Position numbers and translations under genes: made by a program. The notes beneath the pieces were generated by a model. That model did no database searches and was not told the origin of the DNA. It saw nothing but the letters and a program-made list of their open reading frames with translations. A DNA stretch of 64,000 nt from Halorubrum sp. Atlit-26R (GTDB lineage Archaea; Halobacteriota; Halobacteria; Halobacteriales; Haloferacaceae). Shown here in pieces: positions 16,409-24,854 of the stretch. The stretch spans positions 1 through 64,000 of the forward strand of contig NZ_QPLT01000010.1 in the NCBI RefSeq assembly GCF_003666015.1, given 5' to 3'. Each line of letters opens with the position of its first letter. The first letter of the stretch is position 1.

Positions 16409-17008
16409 TTACTCGAACAGCTCGACGGCCTGCTCGTAGCGATCCGACGGCTCCTCCCAGTCGACGACCTCGAAGAAGTTGTCGACGAACTCGCCGCGAG
16501 CCGGACCGTAGTCGTGGTAGTAGGAGTGCTCCCAGACGTCCAGCGCGAGGATCGGGTGACCGCCCCAGATCGCACCCTGGTCGTGCTTGTCGACCACGAC
16601 GTTGCGGAGCTGGTTCGAGAACGTGTCGTACACCAAGAGCGCCCAGCCGCTGGCCGCGGAGGCCGCCGCCTCGAACTCGCCCTTCCAGGCCTCGTACGAG
16701 CCGAAGTCCTCCTCGATGCGGTCGGCCAGCTCACCCTCGGGCTCGTCGCCGCCCTCCGGCGACATGTTCTGCCAGAACAGGTCGTGGAGGATGTGGCCCG
16801 AGGAGTTGTGGGTCACGTTGCGGATGGCGCCGCCGGACGAAGAGAAGTCGTGGGACTCACGGTTCCCTTCGAGCGTCTCTTCGGCGGAGTTCCAGCCGTT
16901 GACGTACCCCTGATGGTGGGTGTCGTGATGCCATTCGAGCACCTGCTCGGAGATGTGCGGTTCCAGCGCGTCGTAGTCGTACGGAAGCGGATCGAGTTCG
17001 TAGCTCAT
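16409..17008 (-). CDS. sod: Fe/Mn superoxide dismutase
   Basis: A 199-residue cytosolic enzyme that dismutates superoxide. Metal ligands are visible: His in WHHDTHHQGYVNGWN (first ligand preceding the YVNG segment), His in SSGHILHDLFW, and Asp and His in LDVWEHSYYHDYG. GGAIRNVTHN and WGGHPIL are typical of the Mn/cambialistic archaeal branch. The start is ATG 17008 (MSYELDPLPY). The upstream AT-rich TTAAAGATAAT at 17044-17054 is a plausible promoter. Confidence 0.96.
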   Translation of the reverse strand: MSYELDPLPYDYDALEPHISEQVLEWHHDTHHQGYVNGWNSAEETLEGNRESHDFSSSGGAIRNVTHNSSGHILHDLFWQNMSPEGGDEPEGELADRIEEDFGSYEAWKGEFEAAASAASGWALLVYDTFSNQLRNVVVDKHDQGAIWGGHPILALDVWEHSYYHDYGPARGEFVDNFFEVVDWEEPSDRYEQAVELFE

Positions 17009-17259
17009 GTCTGTATCACCTACCACGAACATGTGTCGGAACGGTGTTAAAGATAATGCGGCACGCGATACCACGCGTCACCGGACGCGAGTGTTATCAG
17101 GTGTACGCGACCGTTACCGGTCGTGTTGCGGTTCGGGCGTCAGCGCCGACGACGCGCGGTGCCGACCGAAATCGACGGACGACGCGATCCAGTAACCACA
17201 TATAGTTTCGCGACCGGTTGAGGTACCTGTCGCTCTCTGCTTCGAATCCCGCACGAACC

Positions 17260-17286
17260 GCGTCCGGCGCGAAGTGCGCCGGACGC
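17260..17286. terminator. strong hairpin next to tRNA-Ser
   Basis: GCGTCCGGCGC (17260-17270) pairs perfectly with GCGCCGGACGC (17276-17286) around a 5-base loop. It lies 5 bases from the 3' end of the tRNA gene. No T tract follows on the minus strand, so a classic terminator is not assured; a processing or barrier role is possible. Confidence 0.4.
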
Positions 17287-17290
17287 GTTA

Positions 17291-17374
17291 CGGTGGGACT
17301 GGGATTCGAACCCAGGAAGCCGTGAGGCTACCTGCTTTCAAGGCAGGCGCAATAGGCCGCTCTGCCATCCCACC
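17291..17374 (-). tRNA. tRNA-Ser (anticodon UGA)
   Basis: The minus strand folds as a type II tRNA of 84 bases. The acceptor stem GGTGGGA pairs with TCCCACC, and the discriminator is G, as expected for serine. The anticodon loop CTTGAAA gives UGA. A long variable arm (GTAGCCTCACGGCTTC region) and a TTCGAAT T-loop are present. No intron and no encoded CCA. Confidence 0.96.
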
Positions 17375-17452
17375 ACACGTCATCGCTGGAGGTCGTCCGA
17401 CTAAGTGGTATCGGATCCGACGAGCCCCACCGAACCGCCCGAGCCCGACCGC

Positions 17453-18208
17453 TCAGTCCCGAACCAACCGCTGCTCGCCGTCCTCGACGACCACGTCCAG
17501 CCCCTTCTCGTGGACGAACGCCGCGGTGTAGTCCGGGACCACGCGCTCCGCGGCGAACCGCGCCCGGAGGTTCGGCACCACGTCGAGCAAGTCCTCGCCC
17601 GTCTCCAGCGAGGGCGACGGCTCGACGAAGTCGACCGAGCGGTCCGCGTCGCGCCCGCGCTCCGCGAGCGTCGGCAGCGCCGGCGCCTCGAACGCGCCGT
17701 CGAAGTCGATCGGCTCGGTGAAGCCGGCGTAGTACGCCCGGCCGTTCGACGACGGCCCGAGGACGACCTCGGTCGTGCGGAGCTTCATCGCCGCGGAGTC
17801 GACGATCGTCCGCGAGAGCAGCGGCGCGGTCGGGGTGACCACCGCGACCGAGTCGGCGCCCTCCTCGCGCAGCAGGTGCGTGACGGTGTTGCCGGCGCGC
17901 GCGCCGAACGAGGAGCCGACCTGCCGCTCGAAGCGGACCTCGTCGGTGCCGCCGAGGGTGTCCGCGACGAGCGTCCGCAGTTCGGCCTCCGGGCTCGTCT
18001 CCGTCCGGTACTCCGCGGGGAGGTCCTCCTCGTCGGGGTAGTTGACGAGGAGCTCGCCGCCCGAGCGCTCGACCGCGAGGACGGCGTCTCGGAACATCGC
18101 CTCGTAGAGGTCGGCCGCCTCGGCGGGCGACAGCGGCGTCGACTCGGCGATCGCGGTTCCGACGAGCCCCTCGCGGGGCGGGTTCGCCAGCAGGGCGACG
18201 ACGGTCAT
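17453..18208 (-). CDS. GT-A-fold glycosyltransferase/nucleotidyltransferase-like protein (DUF2064-like)
   Basis: A 251-residue cytosolic protein. The N-terminus MTVVALLANPPREG, the GSSFGARAGNTVTHLL segment and VAVVTPTAPLLS (in place of the usual GSD/TDCP metal motif) resemble the DUF2064/MobA-like nucleotide-sugar fold. The divalent-metal Asp-x-Asp is not clear, so catalytic activity is uncertain. It lies between the tRNA and the Idi-like gene, all on the minus strand. Confidence 0.65.
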   Translation of the reverse strand: MTVVALLANPPREGLVGTAIAESTPLSPAEAADLYEAMFRDAVLAVERSGGELLVNYPDEEDLPAEYRTETSPEAELRTLVADTLGGTDEVRFERQVGSSFGARAGNTVTHLLREEGADSVAVVTPTAPLLSRTIVDSAAMKLRTTEVVLGPSSNGRAYYAGFTEPIDFDGAFEAPALPTLAERGRDADRSVDFVEPSPSLETGEDLLDVVPNLRARFAAERVVPDYTAAFVHEKGLDVVVEDGEQRLVRD

Positions 18209-18307
18209 ACCGGATCGCGGCGCGGGAGCGCCTTCAAGTCGCCGCTTCGGTTCGAGAAGAGACCGCGCGCGGACGGGGTCGCCCCGGCCGCGGAACGGAC
18301 CGACCGC

Positions 18308-18922
18308 TCAGGAGAAGTCGCGCCGCATCGCGATCTCGAACCACGGGCAGAGGCGGAGCTGGCGGTACAGCGCGGGGTTCTCGTGGAGGTGGTCGTAGTC
18401 CGCCCACAGCATGCCGCCGATCTCGTCGTCGTCCGGGTCGAGCGAGGTGTCGTCGAGGGTCACCTTCAGCACCGCGCACACCTCCCACTCGACGCCCTCG
18501 TTAGGGTAGTAGCGCTTGTACTCGAACTTGTCCGTCACCCGGAGGTCGTCGTACTGGTCGGGCGAGATGCCGAGCTCCTCCTCGAGGCGCTGCTCGGTGG
18601 CCTCCTCTTGGGACTGCCCCTCGACGGGGTGGGAGGCGACCGTGCCGTCCCAGTGGCCGTCCCAGAGGCGCTTGTTCGGCGCGCGCTGGGCCAGCAGGAT
18701 CCGGCCGTCGGTGTCGAAGACGAGGCAGGTGAACGCCCGGTGACGGATCCCGTCGCCGGTGTGCGCGTCGAGCCGGTTCACCGTTCCCTGCGCCACGTCG
18801 TCGGGGTCGACGGCGATGACGTCCTGAAGCGCGTTCTCGTGGTCGGTCTCGCTCGTGTCGTCGGTCTCGCTCGCGCCGTCGCCGGCGGGGTCTCCCGGCG
18901 CGCCCGCGTCTTCGGAACTCAT
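18308..18922 (-). CDS. idi: Nudix protein, isopentenyl-diphosphate isomerase type 1-like
   Basis: A 204-residue Nudix hydrolase-fold protein. RHRAFTCLVFDTDGRILLAQRA, WDGHWDGTVASHP, the Nudix helix EEATEQRLEEELG and EWEVCAVL are the Idi landmarks. Idi1 converts IPP to DMAPP for archaeal lipids and carotenoids. The catalytic cysteine that precedes GHP in bacterial Idi (C-G-H-P) is Ala here (A-S-H-P), while the catalytic Glu of EWEV is kept. The first 30 residues are acidic and probably disordered. Confidence 0.82.
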   Translation of the reverse strand: MSSEDAGAPGDPAGDGASETDDTSETDHENALQDVIAVDPDDVAQGTVNRLDAHTGDGIRHRAFTCLVFDTDGRILLAQRAPNKRLWDGHWDGTVASHPVEGQSQEEATEQRLEEELGISPDQYDDLRVTDKFEYKRYYPNEGVEWEVCAVLKVTLDDTSLDPDDDEIGGMLWADYDHLHENPALYRQLRLCPWFEIAMRRDFS

Positions 18923-18945
18923 GCGCGGTACGTCGCGGACCAGCG

Positions 18946-18953
18946 CTAATAAG
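18946..18953 (-). promoter_or_regulatory. TATA-like box of the Idi-like gene
   Basis: CTTATTAG on the minus strand, centred about 27 bases above the ATG, predicting a leaderless transcript. Confidence 0.4.
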
Positions 18954-18980
18954 GATTCGATACGGCGTCCGTCCGCGCGT

Positions 18981-19216
18981 CCCGACGACGCTCCCGTTCG
19001 CCCGCCCCGACGGCGCTCCCGTTCGCCCGCCCCGACGGCGCTCCCGTTCGCCCGCCCCGACGGCGCTCCCGTTCGCCCGCCCCGACGGCGCTCCCGTTCG
19101 CCCGCCCCGACGGCGCTCCCGTTCGCCCGCCCCGACGGCGCTCCCGTTCGCCCGCCCCGACGGCGCTCCCGTTCGCCCGCCCCGACGGCGCTCCCGTTCG
19201 CCCGCCCCGACGGCGC
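18981..19216. repeat. 25-bp tandem repeat, nine full units plus a partial
   Basis: Units start every 25 bases from 18981 to 19181; a 10-11 base partial copy starts at 19206. Each unit begins CCCGACGGCG and continues CTCCCGTTCGCCCGC; only the first has CCCGACGACG. The near-identity indicates recent expansion. It lies in the divergent spacer between the Idi-like gene and the AAA ATPase gene. The period is not a multiple of three and no frame is maintained as a gene. Confidence 0.92.
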
Positions 19217-19296
19217 TTCGCTCCCGCCGACAGGGTCCGGCCTCGACCGCGGGCGCTTCGACGCTCTTAACCGCGTCCCGGCGCTACTTCGCGCGG

Positions 19297-20772
19297 ATGA
19301 GTGACCCGGCGCTCGACGTCGTCGAGTTCGTGTTGACGACGCACTTCTACACGCAGGACCGCGACCTCGACGAGAACGACCTGCCGCCGCGCTTCCGGCA
19401 GGTGTTCTGGTCGGCCGACGCCGCCGAGGACGCCCCCGGCGGCGTGGAGCGACCGCTGAAGGCGACCGACGAGACCACCCGCACCGCCACCGGCGTCGAG
19501 CGGCCGTGGGACGCGGTCTCCGACCTCCTCTTCACCCAACGCACGGAGTTCTCCGGCGAGATCTCCCTGACCCAGCCCGCGATGGGGTTAGAGTGGTACC
19601 GCGACCGCGCGGACGACGACCGGCTCGCCGGGAACCCGACGCTCGTCGCCGCGATGGAGGCCGCCGAGGACCTCGAACCGCCGGTGACCCGCGAGGAGGC
19701 CCGAGAGGACGTGCGGCCGGTCCAGGCCGACCGCGTCTGGATCGACGCGCTGCTCTCCGAGTACTTCGACGAGGACGAGGACGGGGAGATGCTCGACCTC
19801 GTGAACGTCCGCGCGCCCGAGGAGATCGAGACGACGCTGGCCGACCTCGTGCTGACCGGCGACCAGGAGGGCGAGATCCAGAAGATCGTCAAGGCGATCG
19901 AACACCGCGAGTACCTCGCGGAGATCGGTCTCCGCGAGATCGGGAAGCTGCTGTTCGTCGGCCCGCCGGGCACCGGAAAGACGACCGTCTCGCGCGCGCT
20001 CGCCCACGAGCTCGGGCTCCCGTTCGTCGAGGTGAAGCTCTCGATGATCACGAGCCAGTACCTCGGCGAGACGTCGAAGAACGTCGAGAAGAGCTTCGAG
20101 GTCGCCAAGCGGCTCTCGCCGTGTATCCTCTTCATCGACGAGTTCGACTCGGTGGCGAAGACCCGCCGCTCGGACGAGCACGCCGCCCTGAAGCGCGCGG
20201 TCAACACCCTGCTGAAGTCGATCGACGAGGTGTCGCTGGTCCGCGACGAGGTGCTCCTCATCGGCGCGACGAACCACCCGGACCAGCTCGACGCCGCCGC
20301 GTGGCGCCGGTTCGACGAGATCGTCAACTTCCCCAAGCCGGACCGCGACATGCGCGCGGACATCCTCCGCGTGGTGACCAAGGAGATGAAGATCGCCGAC
20401 TTCGACCCCGAGGAGGTCGCCGACCGGACCAGCGGGCTCACCGGCTCGGACCTCCGGATGGTGCTCCGCGAGGCCGTCCTCGGCGCCCTCACCGAGGACC
20501 GGATGACGATCACGCAGGCGGACGTGATGGAGGCGGTCGAGGACTTCGAGGAGCGCGACAACCTCAAGAACATGGACATGATCGACGGGGAGGGCGCGGA
20601 GGTCCTCGGCGAGACGGGGTCGAACGACGCCCACGACCACGGCGATGAGGGTGGTCACGACCACGGCGGCCACGACCACAGCGACCACGACCACGGCAGT
20701 GAGGGTAGCCACGACGAGGACTCCCCGGACCCGACCCGCGGCGCCGAACCGCAGGGACGGACGCAGGACTGA
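19297..20772 (+). CDS. AAA family ATPase with His-rich C-terminal tail
   Basis: A 491-residue protein with one classic AAA domain. Walker A is GPPGTGKTT at residues 222-230 and Walker B FIDEFDS has D281 and E282. The second region of homology (NHPDQLDAAAWRRFDEIVNFPKP) and sensor 2 (SGLTGSDLRMVLREA) are present. The N-terminal 200 residues are unassigned and presumably select clients. The last 50 residues hold nine His in HDH/HDHG clusters, which could bind metal. Comparable archaeal AAA proteins are chaperone- or membrane-associated; the substrate is unknown. Confidence 0.85.
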   Translation: MSDPALDVVEFVLTTHFYTQDRDLDENDLPPRFRQVFWSADAAEDAPGGVERPLKATDETTRTATGVERPWDAVSDLLFTQRTEFSGEISLTQPAMGLEWYRDRADDDRLAGNPTLVAAMEAAEDLEPPVTREEAREDVRPVQADRVWIDALLSEYFDEDEDGEMLDLVNVRAPEEIETTLADLVLTGDQEGEIQKIVKAIEHREYLAEIGLREIGKLLFVGPPGTGKTTVSRALAHELGLPFVEVKLSMITSQYLGETSKNVEKSFEVAKRLSPCILFIDEFDSVAKTRRSDEHAALKRAVNTLLKSIDEVSLVRDEVLLIGATNHPDQLDAAAWRRFDEIVNFPKPDRDMRADILRVVTKEMKIADFDPEEVADRTSGLTGSDLRMVLREAVLGALTEDRMTITQADVMEAVEDFEERDNLKNMDMIDGEGAEVLGETGSNDAHDHGDEGGHDHGGHDHSDHDHGSEGSHDEDSPDPTRGAEPQGRTQD

Positions 20773-20807
20773 GGCGAACGACCAAATTCCTCGACACCGA
20801 TCGACAC

Positions 20808-21130
20808 GAACACCGCCGAAGCCCCAGCCGCTCGGCGGGCGTACACTCGCTGTCGTTCGAAAGGCGCGGAGCGCCTTTCGTGATGACGAGACGCCGCCGG
20901 CGTCTCGAACCACGGTCCTCGTCACTCGCTCCGCTCGTTCCTGCGGTCCTTGCGTCGTCTACGCCCGCCTCGCGGCCGCCCCTTCGGGTCCCGCCCCGCA
21001 CCGCTCCGCCCAGCACCTTACCCCTCCCCAGCCTCGTCGGCGGCTCCCGATGGTCGCCGCCGACTCCCTCGCGCGTGCTGCTCGCGGCCGCCTTCGGCGG
21101 CCACTCGCAGGCACGCGCCACGACACCGCC
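20808..21130 (-). repeat. structured intergenic element, copy 3 (diverged)
   Basis: Reversed relative to copies 1 and 2. From the left: AACACCGCCGAAGCCCCAG, the long stem 20825-20843 with 20960-20978 (16 of 19 pairs; the inner 10 are perfect), and two inner hairpins, CGAAAGGCGC/GCGCCTTTCG (20858-20880) and CGAGACGCC/GGCGTCTCG (20887-20907). Then come CCCCTTCGGGTCCCGCCCC, CCCCTCCCCAGCCTCGTC and the GTCGGCGGC/GCCGCCGAC stem. GCGCGTGC/GCACGCGC with a GCGGCCGCC inner stem ends the copy. Flanking TTTATAAA motifs are absent. Confidence 0.65.
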
Positions 21131-21161
21131 GATCGGCTGTCTCTTTCTCTGTACCGACCGA

Positions 21162-21737
21162 TCATCGTCGAACGCCGACGACCGTGTAGCCGAACCCGCG
21201 GTCGACGATCCGCGGGTCGAGGTCGACCGCGTCCATCGCGCTTGCGAGGTCGCTGGGGGGCCGGAACCGCGACTCCATCCCGATCGCGTGCTCGCCGGCG
21301 ACGAGCAGTCGCCCGAGGGGGTGGTCCGGATTAAAATCGCGGACGACGAGCGTGCCGCCGGGCGCGAGCACCCGCGCCGCCTCCGCGAGCGCGGCGTCCT
21401 GATCGGGCAGGTGGTGGAACGCGTCGACGACCGTGACCGCGTCGACGCTCGCGTCCCGGAACGGGAGTCGGCCCGCATCGGCCGCGAGTCCCGCGAGCCC
21501 GCGGCCGCGACGCGCCCGCGAGAGCATCTCTACGGAGGCGTCGACGACCGTGATCTCCGGACCGGTCAGCGCGGCCGCCGCGCGGCCCGAGCCGCCGCCG
21601 ACGTCGAGGAGGCGATCGATCGGGCGGTCGGCGTGGTCGAGACCGGCGGCCAGCGCCTCGCCGTCCGCCGGCGGCATCGCGAGGTCGTACAGCGGCGCCA
21701 CCCGGTCGAAGAAGCCAACGTCGCCGAGTCCGTACAT
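21162..21737 (-). CDS. class I SAM-dependent methyltransferase (UbiE/MenG-like)
   Basis: A 191-residue Rossmann methyltransferase. The N-terminus MYGLGDVGFFDRVAPLYDLAM is typical of UbiE-like enzymes. Motif I is LLDVGGGSGRAAAAL, the acidic residue after strand 2 is in ITVVDASVEML, and VDAFHHLPDQDAAL and RVLAPGGTLVVRDF follow. The methyl acceptor is unknown. ATG at 21737 gives the natural N-terminus. It is divergent from the acetyltransferase gene. Confidence 0.82.
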   Translation of the reverse strand: MYGLGDVGFFDRVAPLYDLAMPPADGEALAAGLDHADRPIDRLLDVGGGSGRAAAALTGPEITVVDASVEMLSRARRGRGLAGLAADAGRLPFRDASVDAVTVVDAFHHLPDQDAALAEAARVLAPGGTLVVRDFNPDHPLGRLLVAGEHAIGMESRFRPPSDLASAMDAVDLDPRIVDRGFGYTVVGVRR

Positions 21738-21809
21738 GAACGCGACCAGCGGCGCGACGGATAAAGGGCCACCGACCCAATTTATCCGTTCCCCGTCGTA
21801 CGACGCCGC

Positions 21810-22439
21810 ATGGAGTACGCGCTCGTGTGTCCCCCGGACGACGGGACGACCCTGCGGCTCGACTACCGGGCGTTCGCGTACGCCGGGAAGTTCGTCGTCG
21901 GCGCGCCGGGGAAGTCGGTGATTCGGACGCCGGACGGGAGCCCGGCCGCGCCGGACTGGCAGCCGGAGGAGCCGCTGCCGGACACGGTCGACCCCGACGC
22001 GTTCGACGAGGACGTGGTCGCGGCCGTCTCCTTCTCGCCCGACCGGACCGATCCGACCACCTGTCGACTGCGGTACGTTACGGTCCACGCCGCGCGGCGC
22101 GGCGAGGGGATCGGCCCGCGGCTGATCGGCGAGACGGTCGCCGACCTCGCTGCCGCCGGCTTCGAGCGCGTGAAGATCGCCGTGAACAACCCGTTCGCGT
22201 ACGAGGCGTGCCACAAGTGCGGCTTCGCGTACACGGGCGAGCGCACGGGGATCGCCGAGCTGGAGCTGGCGCGCCCCGCCGCGACGCCCGCCGGCGTCGA
22301 CCCCGAGCGGTACCGCGAGGGGCTGGCGGCGTTCCGCGAGACGGACGGGGAGCTGAGCCGGGCGGAGCGCCGCTTCGTCGCGGAGCGGCTGGAGCGCGGG
22401 CCGCCCGACCCCGACCGGTCCCCGCGCGACGGGCGCTAA
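21810..22439 (+). CDS. GNAT family N-acetyltransferase
   Basis: A 209-residue protein with the GNAT acetyl-CoA pyrophosphate loop in RYVTVHAARRGEGIGPRLI (R/QxxGxG/A form GEGIGP). A strand-helix KIAVNNPFAYEACHKCGFAYTGE typical of motif B follows. The C-terminal 40 residues are a charged helix. The substrate is unknown. Its stop overlaps the end of the convergent tspO gene by four bases. Confidence 0.8.
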   Translation: MEYALVCPPDDGTTLRLDYRAFAYAGKFVVGAPGKSVIRTPDGSPAAPDWQPEEPLPDTVDPDAFDEDVVAAVSFSPDRTDPTTCRLRYVTVHAARRGEGIGPRLIGETVADLAAAGFERVKIAVNNPFAYEACHKCGFAYTGERTGIAELELARPAATPAGVDPERYREGLAAFRETDGELSRAERRFVAERLERGPPDPDRSPRDGR

Positions 22440-22948
22440 TTGAGCGACCAGATGGCGTAGTTGAGCGCGGTCGCGAAGCAGACCCACGCGAGGTAGGGGA
22501 CGAGCAGCGCCGCGGCGCGGCGGTCGACGCGGTCGAAGGCCCGGATCGTCGCGACCACGAGCGGCAGGAGGACGACGAGGACGACGAGCCCGAGGTCGGC
22601 GCGTTCGAGCCCCCAGAAGACCGGCGACCACGCCACGTTGACGGCGAGCTGGACGCCGAACAGCGCGAGCGCGGTCCAGACGCGTCCCGCGGACGCTCCC
22701 CCGTCGCGGCCGGCGAGGTAGACGAGCGCGGCCGCGGCGCCCAGCAGCGCGTACAGTATCGGCCAGACGACGCCGAACGCCCACCCCGGCGGGTAGAAGG
22801 AGGGCAGTTCCAGCGAGGCGAACCACGCGCCCTGCGTCGTCGTGAAGGGGACGCCGAGCGCGCCGATCAGGTTGACTGCCACCGCGGCGCCGGCGATGAG
22901 GAGGGCGTCGCGGCGGTTCGGGAGTCGAGAGGTCGCGGTCGTCGCCAT
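22436..22948 (-). CDS. tspO: TspO/MBR family tryptophan-rich sensory membrane protein
   Basis: A 170-residue five-helix membrane protein. The family motifs PPGWAFGVVWPILYALLG, NVAWSPVFWG and YLAWVCFATALNYAIW are all present. TspO proteins bind porphyrins or sterols and act in tetrapyrrole turnover or signalling; in haloarchaea the ligand is not known. Length is normal. It converges with the acetyltransferase gene and follows the AI-2E permease gene in the same direction. Confidence 0.93.
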   Translation of the reverse strand: MATTATSRLPNRRDALLIAGAAVAVNLIGALGVPFTTTQGAWFASLELPSFYPPGWAFGVVWPILYALLGAAAALVYLAGRDGGASAGRVWTALALFGVQLAVNVAWSPVFWGLERADLGLVVLVVLLPLVVATIRAFDRVDRRAAALLVPYLAWVCFATALNYAIWSLN

Positions 22949-22983
22949 GGGTGTCGTTCGCGGGGTGCGGGGTTAAACCCCGG

Positions 22984-24000
22984 TCAGATCGCGTCGTAGT
23001 CCTCTCGGAACGTCTCCAGCGTGGCCGCGAGCACGCCGATCACGATGGGGCCGACGAAGAGGCCGGTAAATCCGACCGAATAGATGCCGCCGAAGACGCC
23101 GAGGAGGATGATCGCCGGGTTGAGGTGCGCCCGCTGGTCGATGACGAGCGGGCGGGCGTAGTTGTCGACCATCGCGATCACCGCGACGCCGTACACCGCG
23201 AGGAAGATCCCGGCCGTGACCTGATCGACGACCACGAGGTAGGCGGCCGCGGGCCCCCACACGAAGAAGGCTCCGATGAGCGGCAGCAGCGCCAGCACCG
23301 CCATCACGAACGTCCAGAACACCACGTTGGGGATCCCGGCGACCCAGAGCCCGACCCCCGCGATGACGGCTTGGAGCAGCGAGACGGAGATGTGGCCGAT
23401 CACGACGCCGCGCGTCATCGCGTCGACCCGGTCGACGAGGTCCGCGGTGACCTCGGGAGGGAGCGGGCTCGTGTCCCGGATCCACCCGACGAACGCCGGC
23501 CCGTCGATGAGCGTGTAGTAGAGCAGGAACAGCGCGAGCGACAGGCCGACCGAGGCCCGGAGCCCCGTGGTGACCACGCCGCTGAACCCGCCGAACAGCA
23601 CCTCGACGAGGAGCTCGCCGGCGGTCTGGATCAGGTCGGCGACCTCCGGGTCCTGTCCGGTGAGCGCGGCGATCTCCGCTTCGATCGCGGCGACGTTGAT
23701 GCCGGTCTCGCCCGCGGCGATGGCCGTGAGGTCGCGCACGAACACCCACGAGATGTACGCGAGCGGGATGATCACGGCGACGATGGCGGAGAAGATGAGC
23801 GTGAGCGCCGAGAGCATGTGTCCGAACCGCTTCGAGACGCGCGCCCGGAGCCACCGCGAGAGGCGCCGGTGGAACGGGTAGAGGACGAACGCGAGGATCG
23901 CCGCGGCGATCACGTACTCGACGAACGGCAGGATGACGAAGAGCGTCAGGAGCGCGACCGACGCCATGAGAAGCAGGAGGAACGATTGCCCGCGGTTCAT
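22984..24000 (-). CDS. AI-2E family transporter (PerM-type permease)
   Basis: A 338-residue integral membrane protein. Hydrophobic segments run from residue 6 to 90 and 150 to 330, with a soluble segment between. GVVIGHISVSLLQAVIAGVG, PLIGAFFVWGPAA and the DNYARPLVI...NPAIILLGVFGGI...GLFVGP block are diagnostic of the AI-2E transporter superfamily. Despite the name, relatives include Na+/H+ antiporters, so the substrate is open. Confidence 0.9.
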   Translation of the reverse strand: MNRGQSFLLLLMASVALLTLFVILPFVEYVIAAAILAFVLYPFHRRLSRWLRARVSKRFGHMLSALTLIFSAIVAVIIPLAYISWVFVRDLTAIAAGETGINVAAIEAEIAALTGQDPEVADLIQTAGELLVEVLFGGFSGVVTTGLRASVGLSLALFLLYYTLIDGPAFVGWIRDTSPLPPEVTADLVDRVDAMTRGVVIGHISVSLLQAVIAGVGLWVAGIPNVVFWTFVMAVLALLPLIGAFFVWGPAAAYLVVVDQVTAGIFLAVYGVAVIAMVDNYARPLVIDQRAHLNPAIILLGVFGGIYSVGFTGLFVGPIVIGVLAATLETFREDYDAI

Positions 24001-24022
24001 GCGTCACCGTCTCTCCGGTGGA

Positions 24023-24028
24023 TTATAA
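24023..24028 (-). promoter_or_regulatory. TATA-like box of the AI-2E permease gene
   Basis: The minus strand reads CTTTATAATCC here, 23-28 bases above the ATG at 24000, again predicting a leaderless message. Confidence 0.45.
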
Positions 24029-24107
24029 AGTGGGCGGCGGGCTACCGTGGTCGCCGATGCGGCTGCCGAGCGCCGACGGAAAGGGAGTTAAAAATCGCTG
24101 AGCGCGC

Positions 24108-24704
24108 TCAGGCGCTCGCCTCGTCCTCGTCGAGCCCGGGCGCGGCCGACGGGTCGACCTCGTCCGGCTCCTCCGTGTCGCCGCCGACGACCGTCTCCCC
24201 CTCGTCGGTCTCGACGTACACGTCGTCCGCGAAGCCGGCTAAGGCGTTCTCGTACTCGGGCTCGTCGAGCTTCTCGGACGTCTCCGGCGCCTCGACGACG
24301 CCCGCCGCCGGCCGGAACTCGCCGAGCGGGTCGTCGATCGTGATCCCGTACTCCGAGAAGAACGACTCGTACCGGCGGTAGTGCGCTTCCAGCTCGTCGC
24401 CCGGGATCTCCATCATCTCCGTCCAGCCGTGGTTGAAGAAGTCGAAGTTCGCCTGGACGTGGGTGATCTCGCGGGCCTCGGCCTCCGGGTAGCCGGCCTC
24501 CAAGGCGGCGACGTACGTGTCCATCGTCGCGTCGAAGAAGCTGTCGAGGTGGTCGCGGCGCTCCTCGCGCCGGTCCTCGTCGGCCTTGTTGAGGAAGATG
24601 CTCGTGTGGAGGTCGACGAGCTTGTCGTTGGCGACGTCGCCGACCACCGGCGTGGTCAACGCCTTCTTCGCGGCCCAGTGGCGGATGTTCTGCCGGATTT
24701 TCAT
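24108..24704 (-). CDS. conserved haloarchaeal protein (DUF6149-like)
   Basis: A 198-residue soluble protein. The N-terminus MKIRQNIRHWAAKKALTTPVVGD is basic and amphipathic. A helical middle (HTSIFLNKADEDRREERRDHLDSFFDATMDTYVAALEAGY and ITHVQANFDFFNHGWTEMMEIP) and an acidic tail follow. I recall this as a haloarchaeal family without known function; the family number is from memory. No catalytic motif seen. Confidence 0.65.
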   Translation of the reverse strand: MKIRQNIRHWAAKKALTTPVVGDVANDKLVDLHTSIFLNKADEDRREERRDHLDSFFDATMDTYVAALEAGYPEAEAREITHVQANFDFFNHGWTEMMEIPGDELEAHYRRYESFFSEYGITIDDPLGEFRPAAGVVEAPETSEKLDEPEYENALAGFADDVYVETDEGETVVGGDTEEPDEVDPSAAPGLDEDEASA

Positions 24705-24854
24705 ACGCGTCGTTGGGTCGGGACGCTCTTGAATCTGTGGCGTCGGGCCGGGGTTTCTCGACTCGCTCTCGACGCGAACGGAGCCCCGTGGACTCGTGCG
24801 AGGGGATCGTGTGCGAGCCCGTCCCCACCGCGGAACTGTTATTGCGCTTTACGA

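Noticed and set aside
18981-19304. Pro/Arg repeat protein encoded by the 25-bp repeat
   Set aside because: A 25-base unit shifts frame each copy; the apparent protein arises only because all three frames happen to lack stops.
19297-20648. Overlapping Arg-rich frame inside the AAA gene
   Set aside because: It is the usual +2 frame artefact of high-GC codons, with no motif or conserved feature.
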